From DAOPYE01 sp035352715 (GTDB taxonomy: Bacteria > Acidobacteriota > Holophagae > Holophagales > Holophagaceae): a stretch of DNA of 27,321 bases. The position numbers and the translations under genes were made by a program. This document shows, in pieces, positions 8,364-16,700 of the stretch (position 1 is its first letter; each line of letters starts with the position of its first letter). The DNA is taken from positions 1-27,321 of the forward strand of contig DAOPYE010000029.1 in NCBI GenBank assembly GCA_035352715.1, read 5' to 3'. The notes under the pieces are model-generated. The model was not told the DNA's origin. It did no database searches and saw only the letters and a list, made by a program, of their open reading frames with translations.

Positions 8364-8417
8364 TGCGCCGCTAAGAAGCAGCCCCAGAAGAAGGAAGGAA
8401 AGGGAGGCAAAACGCAT
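8352..8417 (-). CDS. leuL: leu operon leader peptide (Leu-rich, 21 aa)
   Basis: A 21-codon frame begins MRFASLSFLLLGLLLSG and ends AGED-stop. Seven of 21 residues are Leu, including two runs of three (residues 9-11 and 13-15), mostly CTT codons. It lies about 100 bases upstream of leuA on the same strand and just before the attenuator hairpin. In the classic model, ribosomes stalled at Leu codons leave GGAGAGG free to form the antiterminator, while ribosomes that reach the stop cover it and allow termination. A TGGGG sequence just before the ATG is a poor ribosome-binding site because of its short spacing. The peptide also resembles a bare signal sequence, so a tiny membrane peptide is the alternative. 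Arrangement and complementarity favour a leader peptide. Confidence 0.65.
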   Translation of the reverse strand: MRFASLSFLLLGLLLSGAGED

Positions 8418-8458
8418 GACCCCAGTCTTGCGGCAGCTGTGATTTCCGTCAAGGCATC

Positions 8459-9673
8459 CTACTGGATGGCGTAAAGCTTCCCGTCCGAGCAGCCCAGCAG
8501 GACCAGGTTTCCGGCCACAACCGGCGAAGACCAGACGCTGCCGGGGAGTTCCAGCGTCCAGATGGGGTTCCCCGTCTTGGGCTCCAGCGCGTAGAGATGC
8601 CCCTTGCCGTTGTAGTTGTAGTTGTTGTTCGTGGCAACAAAGAGCACATCGCCCGCGAGGGCGGGGCTGGCGAACGTGTGGTCCTGGACGGTTCGGGTCC
8701 ATAGGCGTTTCCCCTTGGCGTCCACGGCGCACACCTTGCTGTCGTCCGATTGGCCGACATAGGCGATGCCATCGCGCACCGCCGGGGAGCTGGGGACCCA
8801 GCTTCCATCGTGGCTATCCTTCCAGCGCACGGCGCCGGTGGCGGCGTCGATGCCGTAGAAGAAGGCGCTTCGGCTGCCCACGTAGACGAGGCCGTTCTCG
8901 ATGGCGCAGGATCCCTGCACGGCCTTCCACGGCACGCCCGGCGTCTTGGTGTCCACGTCCCAGATGGTTTTTCCGGTCTGGGCGTCGAGCGCGTAGACAT
9001 GGCCATCGAAGCTGCCGCAGAACACGCGGCCGCCAGCAACCGCGGGCGTCGCGCGTACGACGTGGCGGGTCTGGACGTGCCACAGCTCATGGCCGTCCTT
9101 GGCTGAGAATGCATAGATGCGCCCGTCGCCGCTGCCGACGAAAACGCGCCCTTCTGCCACCGTGGCCGAGGACTGGTAGACATCCCAGGTGTCCACCATC
9201 TTCAAAAAGCCCGCGTTGCCGATGGAGGCGGTCCAGATCGTCCGTCCGTCCTGGGCGTCCAGCGCGTTGAGCTTGCCATCCTTGGTCGGAAGATAGACAA
9301 CGCCGTTGGAGACCGCGGGACTGGCCAGGGTGCAGCTCGAAAGCTTGATCTGGCGGATCATCTGCCCCTTCAGGTCCAGGACATAAAGAAAGGGACCCGC
9401 TGCGGCGTAGATTCGGTCGCCCACGACGGCGGGCGTGGAGGGCCACATGTAATCGCCATCCATGTCCTCAAGCTTCTGGTAGCGGTCCCATCCCAGGGTC
9501 TCGAAGGACCAGGCGATGGTGCCCTTGATCGGATGGGTCGGGGCCGCGTAGACGCCGGCATGGGAAGGATTGCCCCGGAACATGGGGGAATCGGGAGGGG
9601 CCTGGGCAGCGAGGGGACAAGCAAGAGGCCAGGCGAGGGTGATCAACGCAGACGCGAACGACGAACCATGCAT
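8459..9673 (-). CDS. Secreted PQQ-type beta-propeller repeat protein (BamB-like fold)
   Basis: This 404-residue protein has a signal peptide (MHGSSFASALITLAWPLACPLAAQA) and then a sevenfold or eightfold propeller. Each blade shows the pattern SPAV..G.VY.....G.LYALDA.TG...W, for example ASPAVSNGVVYLPTKDGKL, ATPAVAGGRVFCGSFDGHV and SSPAVRDGIAYVGQSDDSK. Such propellers occur in BamB, quinoprotein dehydrogenases and many periplasmic scaffold proteins. No dehydrogenase active-site or heme motif was seen, so a non-enzymatic role is likely. I start at the ATG preceded by GGAG six bases upstream; an in-frame TTG four codons earlier overlaps that ribosome-binding site and is unlikely. It lies 45 bases after the fused aconitase-family gene and before the leuA leader on the same strand. 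The link to leucine synthesis is unclear. Confidence 0.85.
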   Translation of the reverse strand: MHGSSFASALITLAWPLACPLAAQAPPDSPMFRGNPSHAGVYAAPTHPIKGTIAWSFETLGWDRYQKLEDMDGDYMWPSTPAVVGDRIYAAAGPFLYVLDLKGQMIRQIKLSSCTLASPAVSNGVVYLPTKDGKLNALDAQDGRTIWTASIGNAGFLKMVDTWDVYQSSATVAEGRVFVGSGDGRIYAFSAKDGHELWHVQTRHVVRATPAVAGGRVFCGSFDGHVYALDAQTGKTIWDVDTKTPGVPWKAVQGSCAIENGLVYVGSRSAFFYGIDAATGAVRWKDSHDGSWVPSSPAVRDGIAYVGQSDDSKVCAVDAKGKRLWTRTVQDHTFASPALAGDVLFVATNNNYNYNGKGHLYALEPKTGNPIWTLELPGSVWSSPVVAGNLVLLGCSDGKLYAIQ

Positions 9674-9718
9674 GGGGTTCTCCAAATGATGGCTGTGGCG
9701 TGAAGGGGATGGCTTGAA

Positions 9719-11722
9719 TCAGATGATCGGATCAGTCTGTGCCGGTTCAGGCTGATCCGGGTGCTGGTTTTTCAACTGATCGAAGCTCATGATACGCCCG
9801 GCGAAGGCGCTGGCGGCGACGGTTTCGGGGCTGCCCAGCCACACCTGGCCGGGACCGCTGCGGCCGGGGAAGTTGCGATTGATGGCGCTGATGGTCACCT
9901 GGTCGGCGCGATGCGACACCCCTGGTCCCGCGTTGATGCAGGCGCCGCAGCCGGGGCCGAGCAGTTGGACGCCCGCCTGTTCGAAGACGGAGATCCAGCC
10001 TTGGGCCTGGGCGAAATGGCGCACATCCTCGCTGCCGAACTGCACGATGAAGTGAATGTGCGCCGGCAGCGTCACGCCATGTTCGGCGGCCCACGCCACG
10101 ACCTGGAACATGCGTTCGATGTCTTCGCGCTTGCCGCCGGTGCAGCTGCCGCCGTACGCGATGTCGATGGGCACGGAACGATCCAGCTGTGAAATAGACA
10201 GTCCCTGTCCAGGATCACCGGGGATCGCGACCATGGGCTCCAGCGTTGAACAGTCGATGTCCAGGGTGTGGGCGAATTTTGCATCCGGATCGCTGGTCAT
10301 CCAGTCTTCGATGCGGGCTTCGATCCCGCGCCGTTCGCGGATGAAGCGCAGGGTCTCCTGGTCCGGAGGCACGATGCCGGAGAACCCTCCGATCTCGGCG
10401 GCCATGTTCGTCAGGGTGGCCCGCTCGTCGGTGCCCATGGCGGCGATGGCCTCTCCGCAATACTCGATCACGTGCCCGATGGCGCCGCCTTCGCGGATGA
10501 GGCCCTGGCGCAGCAGGTGCAGCATCACGTCCTTTGCGTAGACGCCTGGGCGCAGACGACCATTCAAGCGGACGCGCAGGGTCGGCGGCACCGTGACGCG
10601 CACATCGCCCGTGATCCAGGCGTTGGCGATATCCGTGGTGCCCACGCCAAAGGCCAAGCAGCCCAGTGCTCCGCTGTGGGGTGTGTGTGAATCCGTGCCC
10701 ACCACCACTTGCCCCGGAAGGGCGTAGCGTTCGGACATGAGGCTGTGGCACAAGCCCTCGCTGCCGCCTTCGGAGGTTTCGCCGTGGAGCCGGATGCCGT
10801 GCTTGGCGGTGAATGTCTCCTGCATGGTCTTCAGCCGCTGGGCCACTTCCAGCAGTCCCGATTTCCGGTGTTCGGGATCCATGGAATGGTGCAGAAACGT
10901 CAGGTGATCGCGGAAGGCCAGCACACTGCCCACATCCCGGATCGCGATCTCTGTGCCCATCGCCGATTCCAGGAAGCTGGCGGCCATGGGGGTCACGTAT
11001 TCGTGGGAGAAGCGCCAATGGGCTTTTGCGAAGACTCCATCGCCGGGCTGCACGCAAGGCACGCCCAGTGTGCCCGAGACGGTATTGATGACGACGGCGC
11101 GGGCGAGGATCTTTTCGGCCAGTGTCATGGGGCGCGGGCTGTGCGTGGGTGTCGGGACATCCACTTCGCCCGCGAGGCGCGCCTGGTTGAAGGCGAACAG
11201 GCCGCCGCGCCGCACGATCTCGGCGGTAATGGGATCCAGCCCGTCGGTGAATGCCTCGATGGGAATGGCCTCGCCGGATCGGATGCGCTCGATGAGGCCG
11301 AAGTCCGTGGACGCGAGCAGGCCCAGGTTCTGGCAGTTCTGCAGGTAGATCCGTTCGAAGCTCTCGGCGATCACCAGGCGGATGCCCGCGCTGAGTTCCG
11401 CGTAGGGGCTGGCTTCGCGGCTCGAGCCCTTGCCGCGGCGTTTGCCCGCGACGCTGACGCTGAATCCCCCCTGGCTCACGGCGTGCTCACGCACGGGGAA
11501 CTCGCTGCCGCACTTCAGGCCTAGGTACGGAAAATCGCCCAGCCGCTTGTCAAAGTAGTAGCAGACCCACGCTGGCGTGATCTCGTCCGTGCTGATCTGG
11601 TCCCGCAGGGACAGGGCCGTCTCCAGGGAGACATTGCCGCCCGCGAACTGCTGCCTCATCACGCCTGGGTCTTGGCTAAGGAATAGCACGCGTCCAGGGA
11701 AGCTCACCGATGCACGGACCAT
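9719..11722 (-). CDS. Single-chain aconitase/isopropylmalate isomerase family hydro-lyase, swivel domain first
   Basis: Aconitase-family enzymes move a hydroxyl group between adjacent carbons using a [4Fe-4S] cluster. This 667-residue protein has the small-subunit swivel domain at the N-terminus (about residues 30-190, with RGKGSSRE at 96-103 and LVIAESFERIYLQNCQNLGLL). The three catalytic domains follow from about residue 200, with GTDSHT at 342-347 and cluster ligands Cys527 (GGSCTGGKRED), Cys592 and Cys595 (GCGACI). This order is the reverse of a LeuC-LeuD fusion and resembles AcnB without its HEAT-like domain. Being upstream of leuA suggests isopropylmalate isomerase (LeuCD function), but aconitase is equally possible from sequence alone. 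The GSCTGGK version of the first cluster motif differs from the GSCTN of LeuC. Start chosen at the first ATG; no clear ribosome-binding site. Confidence 0.85.
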   Translation of the reverse strand: MVRASVSFPGRVLFLSQDPGVMRQQFAGGNVSLETALSLRDQISTDEITPAWVCYYFDKRLGDFPYLGLKCGSEFPVREHAVSQGGFSVSVAGKRRGKGSSREASPYAELSAGIRLVIAESFERIYLQNCQNLGLLASTDFGLIERIRSGEAIPIEAFTDGLDPITAEIVRRGGLFAFNQARLAGEVDVPTPTHSPRPMTLAEKILARAVVINTVSGTLGVPCVQPGDGVFAKAHWRFSHEYVTPMAASFLESAMGTEIAIRDVGSVLAFRDHLTFLHHSMDPEHRKSGLLEVAQRLKTMQETFTAKHGIRLHGETSEGGSEGLCHSLMSERYALPGQVVVGTDSHTPHSGALGCLAFGVGTTDIANAWITGDVRVTVPPTLRVRLNGRLRPGVYAKDVMLHLLRQGLIREGGAIGHVIEYCGEAIAAMGTDERATLTNMAAEIGGFSGIVPPDQETLRFIRERRGIEARIEDWMTSDPDAKFAHTLDIDCSTLEPMVAIPGDPGQGLSISQLDRSVPIDIAYGGSCTGGKREDIERMFQVVAWAAEHGVTLPAHIHFIVQFGSEDVRHFAQAQGWISVFEQAGVQLLGPGCGACINAGPGVSHRADQVTISAINRNFPGRSGPGQVWLGSPETVAASAFAGRIMSFDQLKNQHPDQPEPAQTDPII

Positions 11723-11818
11723 GGTTCAAGGATTGCACAGTGTTTCCATGGATCCGGCTGCTAAATACCGCAAACGCCTGAATCCACTTTGGATCACGCG
11801 GCGCTTTGCAAAAAACGG

Positions 11819-12970
11819 CTAGACCTCCACCAGCACGGCTTGGCCAAGGCCGCCGCCAATGCCCAGGGTGGCGATGCCAAGGCCGCCGCCGCGATGCCGC
11901 AGCTGATGGATCAGCGTGACCAGGATGCGTGCCCCGGTGGCGCCGATGGGATGCCCCAGGCTGATGGCGCCGCCCGCGACATTGAGGCGGTCCATGGGGA
12001 TGCCCAGCTCACGGGCGCAGAACAGCACCTGCACCGCGAAGGCCTCGTTCAGCTCCCACAGGGCGATATCCGAGGGCTTCAGTCCCGTTTCCTGCAGCAG
12101 GGCGCGCACGGCGGGGATGGGGGTTTCGCCCATCTCCAGGGGATCCAGGGCGACCTCGGTCCAGGCCCGGATGCGGGCGAGGGCGGGCAGATCCCCCGCT
12201 TGTTCGGGTCGGGCCAGCAGCAGGGCGGCAGCGCCATCCGAGATGGCCGAAGCGTTGCCGGCGGTGATCGTGCCCTGTTTCTCGAACACCGGCTTCAGAT
12301 TGGCCAGGGCTTCCAGCGTGTTCGCAGGTCGGATGCATTCGTCGCGATCCAACGCCGGGTGGGCGAGGTGTTCGTCGCGGAAATCCGCCGCAGCAGCGCG
12401 CCGGTGGCTCTCCAGGGCATAGGCATCCATCGCTTCGCGGGAGATGTCCAGCTTGCCGGCCATGCGCTCGATGATCTGGCCCATGAGCAGCCCGGTCACG
12501 GGGCAGCGCAGGCCGTCGTGGTGCATGACATCGGGCACGGAATGGTGCCCGAAGCGATAGCCCCATCGCAGATCCGGAAGCAGGAAGGGATTATTGGACA
12601 TGCATTCGCTGCCCCCGGCGATCGTCGGGGCGTCTTCGCCCATGGTCAGGGCCTGGGCGGCGAGGATCACGGCCTGGAGCCCCGCGCCGCAGGCCATGTT
12701 CACGGTATGCGCATAGACGTGGGTTCCTTGGTCCTGAAGGGCTTTCAACGCGATGGTGCGCGCGGGGTTCATGCCCTGTCCGTGGGATCTGGCCATGCCC
12801 CAGATCAGGCGGCGCGGCGGCATGGGCAGCCTGGGCAGCAGCGGGCGCATGAGTGCCGATACCGCGTCGACGCCAAGAGAGGCTGCACCCCGCTGGGCCA
12901 GACTTCCGCCGAACCGGCCCTGGGGCAGGCGGCCTGCGGCCAGCACGAGGAGCTCAGGGCTGGGTCGCAT
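11819..12970 (-). CDS. Thiolase-family protein (acetyl-CoA acyltransferase-like) lacking the C-terminal catalytic Cys
   Basis: This 383-residue protein has the thiolase fold. The N-terminus GRLPQGRFGGSLA matches the family, Cys94 in NMACGAGLQA is the acyl-accepting nucleophile, and NEAFA and GHPIGATG (His340) are intact. The final block reads ATLGIGGGLGQ where canonical thiolases have TLC.GGG.G: the second catalytic Cys (Cys378 in the Zoogloea enzyme) is Gly370, confirmed as codon GGC. In thiolases that Cys is the proton donor/acceptor, so biosynthetic activity may be reduced or changed. I start at the ATG giving MRPSPELLVLAAG; it overlaps the end of the sanA-like gene by 17 bases, suggesting translational coupling. 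The ORF extends farther upstream, but that part only shadows sanA. Degradative 3-ketoacyl-CoA thiolase or a thiolase-like non-enzyme are alternatives. Confidence 0.85.
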   Translation of the reverse strand: MRPSPELLVLAAGRLPQGRFGGSLAQRGAASLGVDAVSALMRPLLPRLPMPPRRLIWGMARSHGQGMNPARTIALKALQDQGTHVYAHTVNMACGAGLQAVILAAQALTMGEDAPTIAGGSECMSNNPFLLPDLRWGYRFGHHSVPDVMHHDGLRCPVTGLLMGQIIERMAGKLDISREAMDAYALESHRRAAAADFRDEHLAHPALDRDECIRPANTLEALANLKPVFEKQGTITAGNASAISDGAAALLLARPEQAGDLPALARIRAWTEVALDPLEMGETPIPAVRALLQETGLKPSDIALWELNEAFAVQVLFCARELGIPMDRLNVAGGAISLGHPIGATGARILVTLIHQLRHRGGGLGIATLGIGGGLGQAVLVEV

Positions 12971-13682
12971 GGGACTCCGAAGGGGCCTCGGGGGCGGGGG
13001 GGGAAAGGAGCCAATCCTCCGGCGTGACCTCACGCGGCCCCAGCATCGTGTCCGGGGGGAACCAGGTGTCCAGCAGGGCCTTGTGCCGGGCTCCATACTC
13101 TCTTGCCCAGATATTGATCCTGGAATACCAGGGAATGGCTTCGGTGCTGGCGGGGACCCCGAAGGCCTCAAGGCCCACGTGCGTGGCCGTATAGACCGCC
13201 CGGTCCATATGAAAGTCCGAGGTGACGATCACCAGGCGTCGGATGCCGAAGACCGAACGGGCGCGCTTCAGGCTGTCGTAGGTGCGCCGTCCGGCATAGT
13301 CGCTGACGATGAGGGCGGGTGGAACGCCCTCTTTGATCAGCCAGCGGCGCATGGCGTTGGGTTCGTTGTAATAGGCGCTGCGGTTGTCGCCGGAGACGAG
13401 AAACCATCGGACCTTGCCGGCCTGGTAGAGCGCCAGGGCGGTTTCCAGCCGATCCTGGAGCATTGGGCTGGGGGTCCGGTCGGGCAACACCCCGGCGCCC
13501 AGGACCAGCACCGGCCCCGATGTCAGCGGCAGATCCGCCGCCTGCAGGATCCGTCCCCGGTTGAACAGGGGGAACCTAACGGACGCCCAGAGCAGATCCC
13601 CAATGAGAAGTAGACCCAGGACGATGCCCAGGCATTGCCATGGATGGCTTCTTGGAACTTGTATCAAGGCAGATAACCGCAT
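12954..13682 (-). CDS. SanA/YdcF (DUF218) family envelope protein
   Basis: This 242-residue protein has one N-terminal membrane anchor (about residues 17-33, WQCLGIVLGLLLIGDLLWAS) and a DUF218 domain. Motifs include VLVLGAGVLPDRTPSPMLQDRL, FLVSGDNRSAYYNEPNAMR, DYAGRRTYDSLKRAR and IVTSDFHMDRAVY, closest to SanA, which affects envelope permeability in enteric bacteria. The biochemical activity is not established for the family. The C-terminus is Pro/Ser-rich and runs through an eight-base homopolymer tract just before the overlapping thiolase start. It is the first gene of the minus-strand group and is divergent from the 1104-residue lipoprotein gene, with 53 bases between their starts. Confidence 0.85.
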   Translation of the reverse strand: MRLSALIQVPRSHPWQCLGIVLGLLLIGDLLWASVRFPLFNRGRILQAADLPLTSGPVLVLGAGVLPDRTPSPMLQDRLETALALYQAGKVRWFLVSGDNRSAYYNEPNAMRRWLIKEGVPPALIVSDYAGRRTYDSLKRARSVFGIRRLVIVTSDFHMDRAVYTATHVGLEAFGVPASTEAIPWYSRINIWAREYGARHKALLDTWFPPDTMLGPREVTPEDWLLSPPAPEAPSESHATQP

Positions 13683-13735
13683 CGTGGGTTAGCATAGACC
13701 CTTGCCCTCATGGGTCCCAAGGCGAGTAGACGTAG

Positions 13736-16700
13736 ATGAACCTATTTCCCGCATCAAGCTCAATTTGCGCCAAGACCCGCGTCGGAACACTGCGCGGATC
13801 CCTCGGAGGCGTTGCCTTGGCCCTTGTGGCCGCATCCAGCGTGGGTTGCTACCACGCCGGCGGCCTGCAACGGCAGGACACGGTGGCCGAGGAGATCCCG
13901 GCCGTCAGCGGCGACCGGGTAGGCGGCTTCAAGGCCGACGCCGTGGCGGGGGACTATTACCTTGGCAACGACTACATCCATCTCACGGTGGATGGAACGC
14001 CCTTCGGCACCAAGTCTGGAGCCGCCGGTGCCGCTGGCGGCGGCAGCATTCTCGATCTGGGCAGCGTATCCATGGATCAGAACTATCTGCGAACCTCGCC
14101 GCCGTCCGATCGCTTGGAGCGCATGACCCTGGTGGTGAACCAGGACCCGGATATCCAGTTTGCGGTGGATACCTTCCTTCCCACCACGAAGGCTTCGACC
14201 GCCAATCTCATCATGAAGGGCGGCCTCTACGATCCCAAGCACAAGATCGCCAGTGCGACGCACGACGCTTCGGGGCGGGTGTCTGGCGTCGATGTCACTC
14301 ACGCGATCGCCCTCGGCAATACGTTGTCCTACTTCGCCGTTGTCTCGCAGCTAACGAATAACAGTGCCGTGCCCCTGGAGATCTACAACCTGGGCGACCA
14401 TGTCCACCAGACGGGTGGCGGCTATCGGTTCAATATCCCGGCCAACAAGGATGCAGTCGGCAACCTTGTGAACAATTGGGGTGTCGATATTCCCGATTCG
14501 GGACCTGGGACCGTGTTTGGCGCTCCGGCGGCTACCGTCCAGGCTCGGATGGCGGCGCTCATGAGCTGCGAGCCTGGCGGCAACATGGACTATCACACAA
14601 GCATCGGCCTGGTTCCGTTGATGAGCGATGATGCCCCTTTCTATGTGACCAGCAGCCCTCAGTCCGTGTTCACCAATCCTCGCCCGGTGGCCTCCGAGAA
14701 CCTCGTGCTGGGCAGCAAGCCCAACATGGATAGCTCGAATGCGCTGGTGAAGCTGCAGCCGGGCGAGAGCCTGATCTTCAACCGGCGGATCTACTTCTCC
14801 AGCGGCAAGTCCACGACGTTTGGAAGGGGCTATTTCGGCCAGAGCACCGGGCGTCCCAACCAAGCTACCGGCGTCTTCAATGCGATGGCCGTGGACCGCC
14901 ATCTGGCTTACGGGGAATACTTCGGGACCGCTTATTTCCAGCCGGAAGGATCTGCCGAAGCGGATGGCCCTCTGCAGACAGAGATCCGCATCGAGCGCTA
15001 CACCAATGCGGATGTCATCGCAAAGCTGAAGGATCCGACGGATAAAGCCACCTACGATGCAGGCCTGGCGGCCTTCAAGGCGGACAACACGAACTGGATT
15101 CTGGAGCGGACGGAGTGGCTGGAGCCTACGCAGGACTTCGATTCAAGCTCCGCAAACATTGCGAGGCGAGATTTCCTTGGTGTTGTTCTGCCTTCCGAGA
15201 ACTACTACCGCATCAGTTTCCGCAACCGCGATCACCTGACGTCCGTCGCGCCGCCGTGGATCTATTGCAACAATGTCAGCACGACGCATCCAGATATCGC
15301 GACGCCTTTGAAGATCGAGGATAGTTCTGTTTTCGCGATCTCCAGCAAGAGTCACCTGTGCCCGGAATACAACGAGATCTTGAACGGCGATACGATCGTG
15401 AAGAGCCTGTTCCAGAGCTTCACTGTGTCTGCCCGCACGGCCAATCCGCCCAATCAGGTGGTCGCGTGGCAGCCGCTTCGCTTGAACGTGCTGGGCCAGA
15501 ACGGCACCCCTGATCCGAACATGCCGCGCGTCAGCACCATGGATGGCTACTTCAACCCCGCCTACAAGGCGAAGACCCTGACCAATCTCCACCCCGGCTA
15601 CTACACGTTCACCGGCGGCAACCAGTCTTTTGCTACGAACTTCCAAACCAATCTTTGGCTTGCGCCCGGCAGCTACTCGCTGCTGGCCAGCAATGGGCCG
15701 CTGACATCGGTCACGACGGACAAGGTCTCGTTCCAGCAGGGCGAGGGGGTTGGCAGCAAGTCCTTCGTGCTCTACCACGATCCTCTGCCCCCAGGCTGGA
15801 CGAGCTTCGATATGCCTGGCCCCTCCCAGATCACCACTGGGGGATATCTGCCTGCGGAGAAGCTGTCCTCTGCAGTGGTGGAGGGCGTTCAGGTTGTCGC
15901 CAATACGGAGATCGACCGCCTGACGGACGCCGACTACCTTTACTACGAGTTCCGCATCGAGTTCGATTACAACGGCACCACGGAATATGAGCGTATCCAG
16001 GTCCAGAAGAATCCTTTCGTCGTGGGCGCGCGCAGCTCGTCCCTGGCGGGGTTGGGCACCGTGACGGCCCTCTTCACGCCTACTCCATCGAATGATCGCA
16101 ACGGGGGGGCTCGCAGTTCCACGGGGTGGAACCTGGCGGATTTCATCGGCTTGGCGCAAGGGCAGTTCACGGTTGTCCATCGCCCCCGAGGGGCAGAAGG
16201 CCTGTTCACGCTGCAGGGGTTCGATCCCGCCCAGCCCGTGTCCTCCCAGGCTTGGTGGAACGCGAAGGGGGCGTATGTATCGGATCGCACCCAGGGCGCT
16301 TTCGACGCCATCGAACTGCTGCGCGGCGAGGGCTGGGACAGCGCGAATCCGGATGCCTGGTTCGGGGAGTTCAAAACGCTTCGGAACGATTGGTTCGCGC
16401 TGCTCAAACAGCAGACGCCCACGAACTTCACCAAGGCGCTGGGCCTGTCTTCCGCGAAGTTCAGCGTGGACACGCCCGTCGGATTCGCCCGCACCTATCT
16501 GAAAGCGCAGGGGTACAACAACGAGTTCTCGGGGGCCACCGATTACACGGATGGCTTCACGCAGTCGGACCTCTCGCCCGTGCTCACCGCGCTCAAGAAG
16601 GGCGCCGCAGTTGCTTCCACAGGTCCCCTGGTCGACGTGAAGCTCAGCACCAGTAGCGCTTCCGCAGGGTCGGGAGAGCTCCTGGCGGCCAACGGTGCCG

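Noticed and set aside
6752..8374. 540-codon plus-strand reading frame opposite leuA
   Set aside because: Leu/Asp/Arg/Val-rich antisense translation typical of GC-rich genes; leuA has all metal and substrate motifs, so the opposite frame is not coding.
8352..8732. 126-codon minus-strand frame that ends with the Leu-rich leader peptide
   Set aside because: Its first 105 codons overlap the beta-propeller gene in another frame with Arg-rich shadow composition; only the last 21 codons, from an internal ATG, make sense as a leader ORF.
12971..13171. 67-codon upstream extension of the thiolase frame
   Set aside because: Arg/Pro-rich shadow of the sanA-like gene; thiolase family N-termini begin at MRPSPELLVLAAG.
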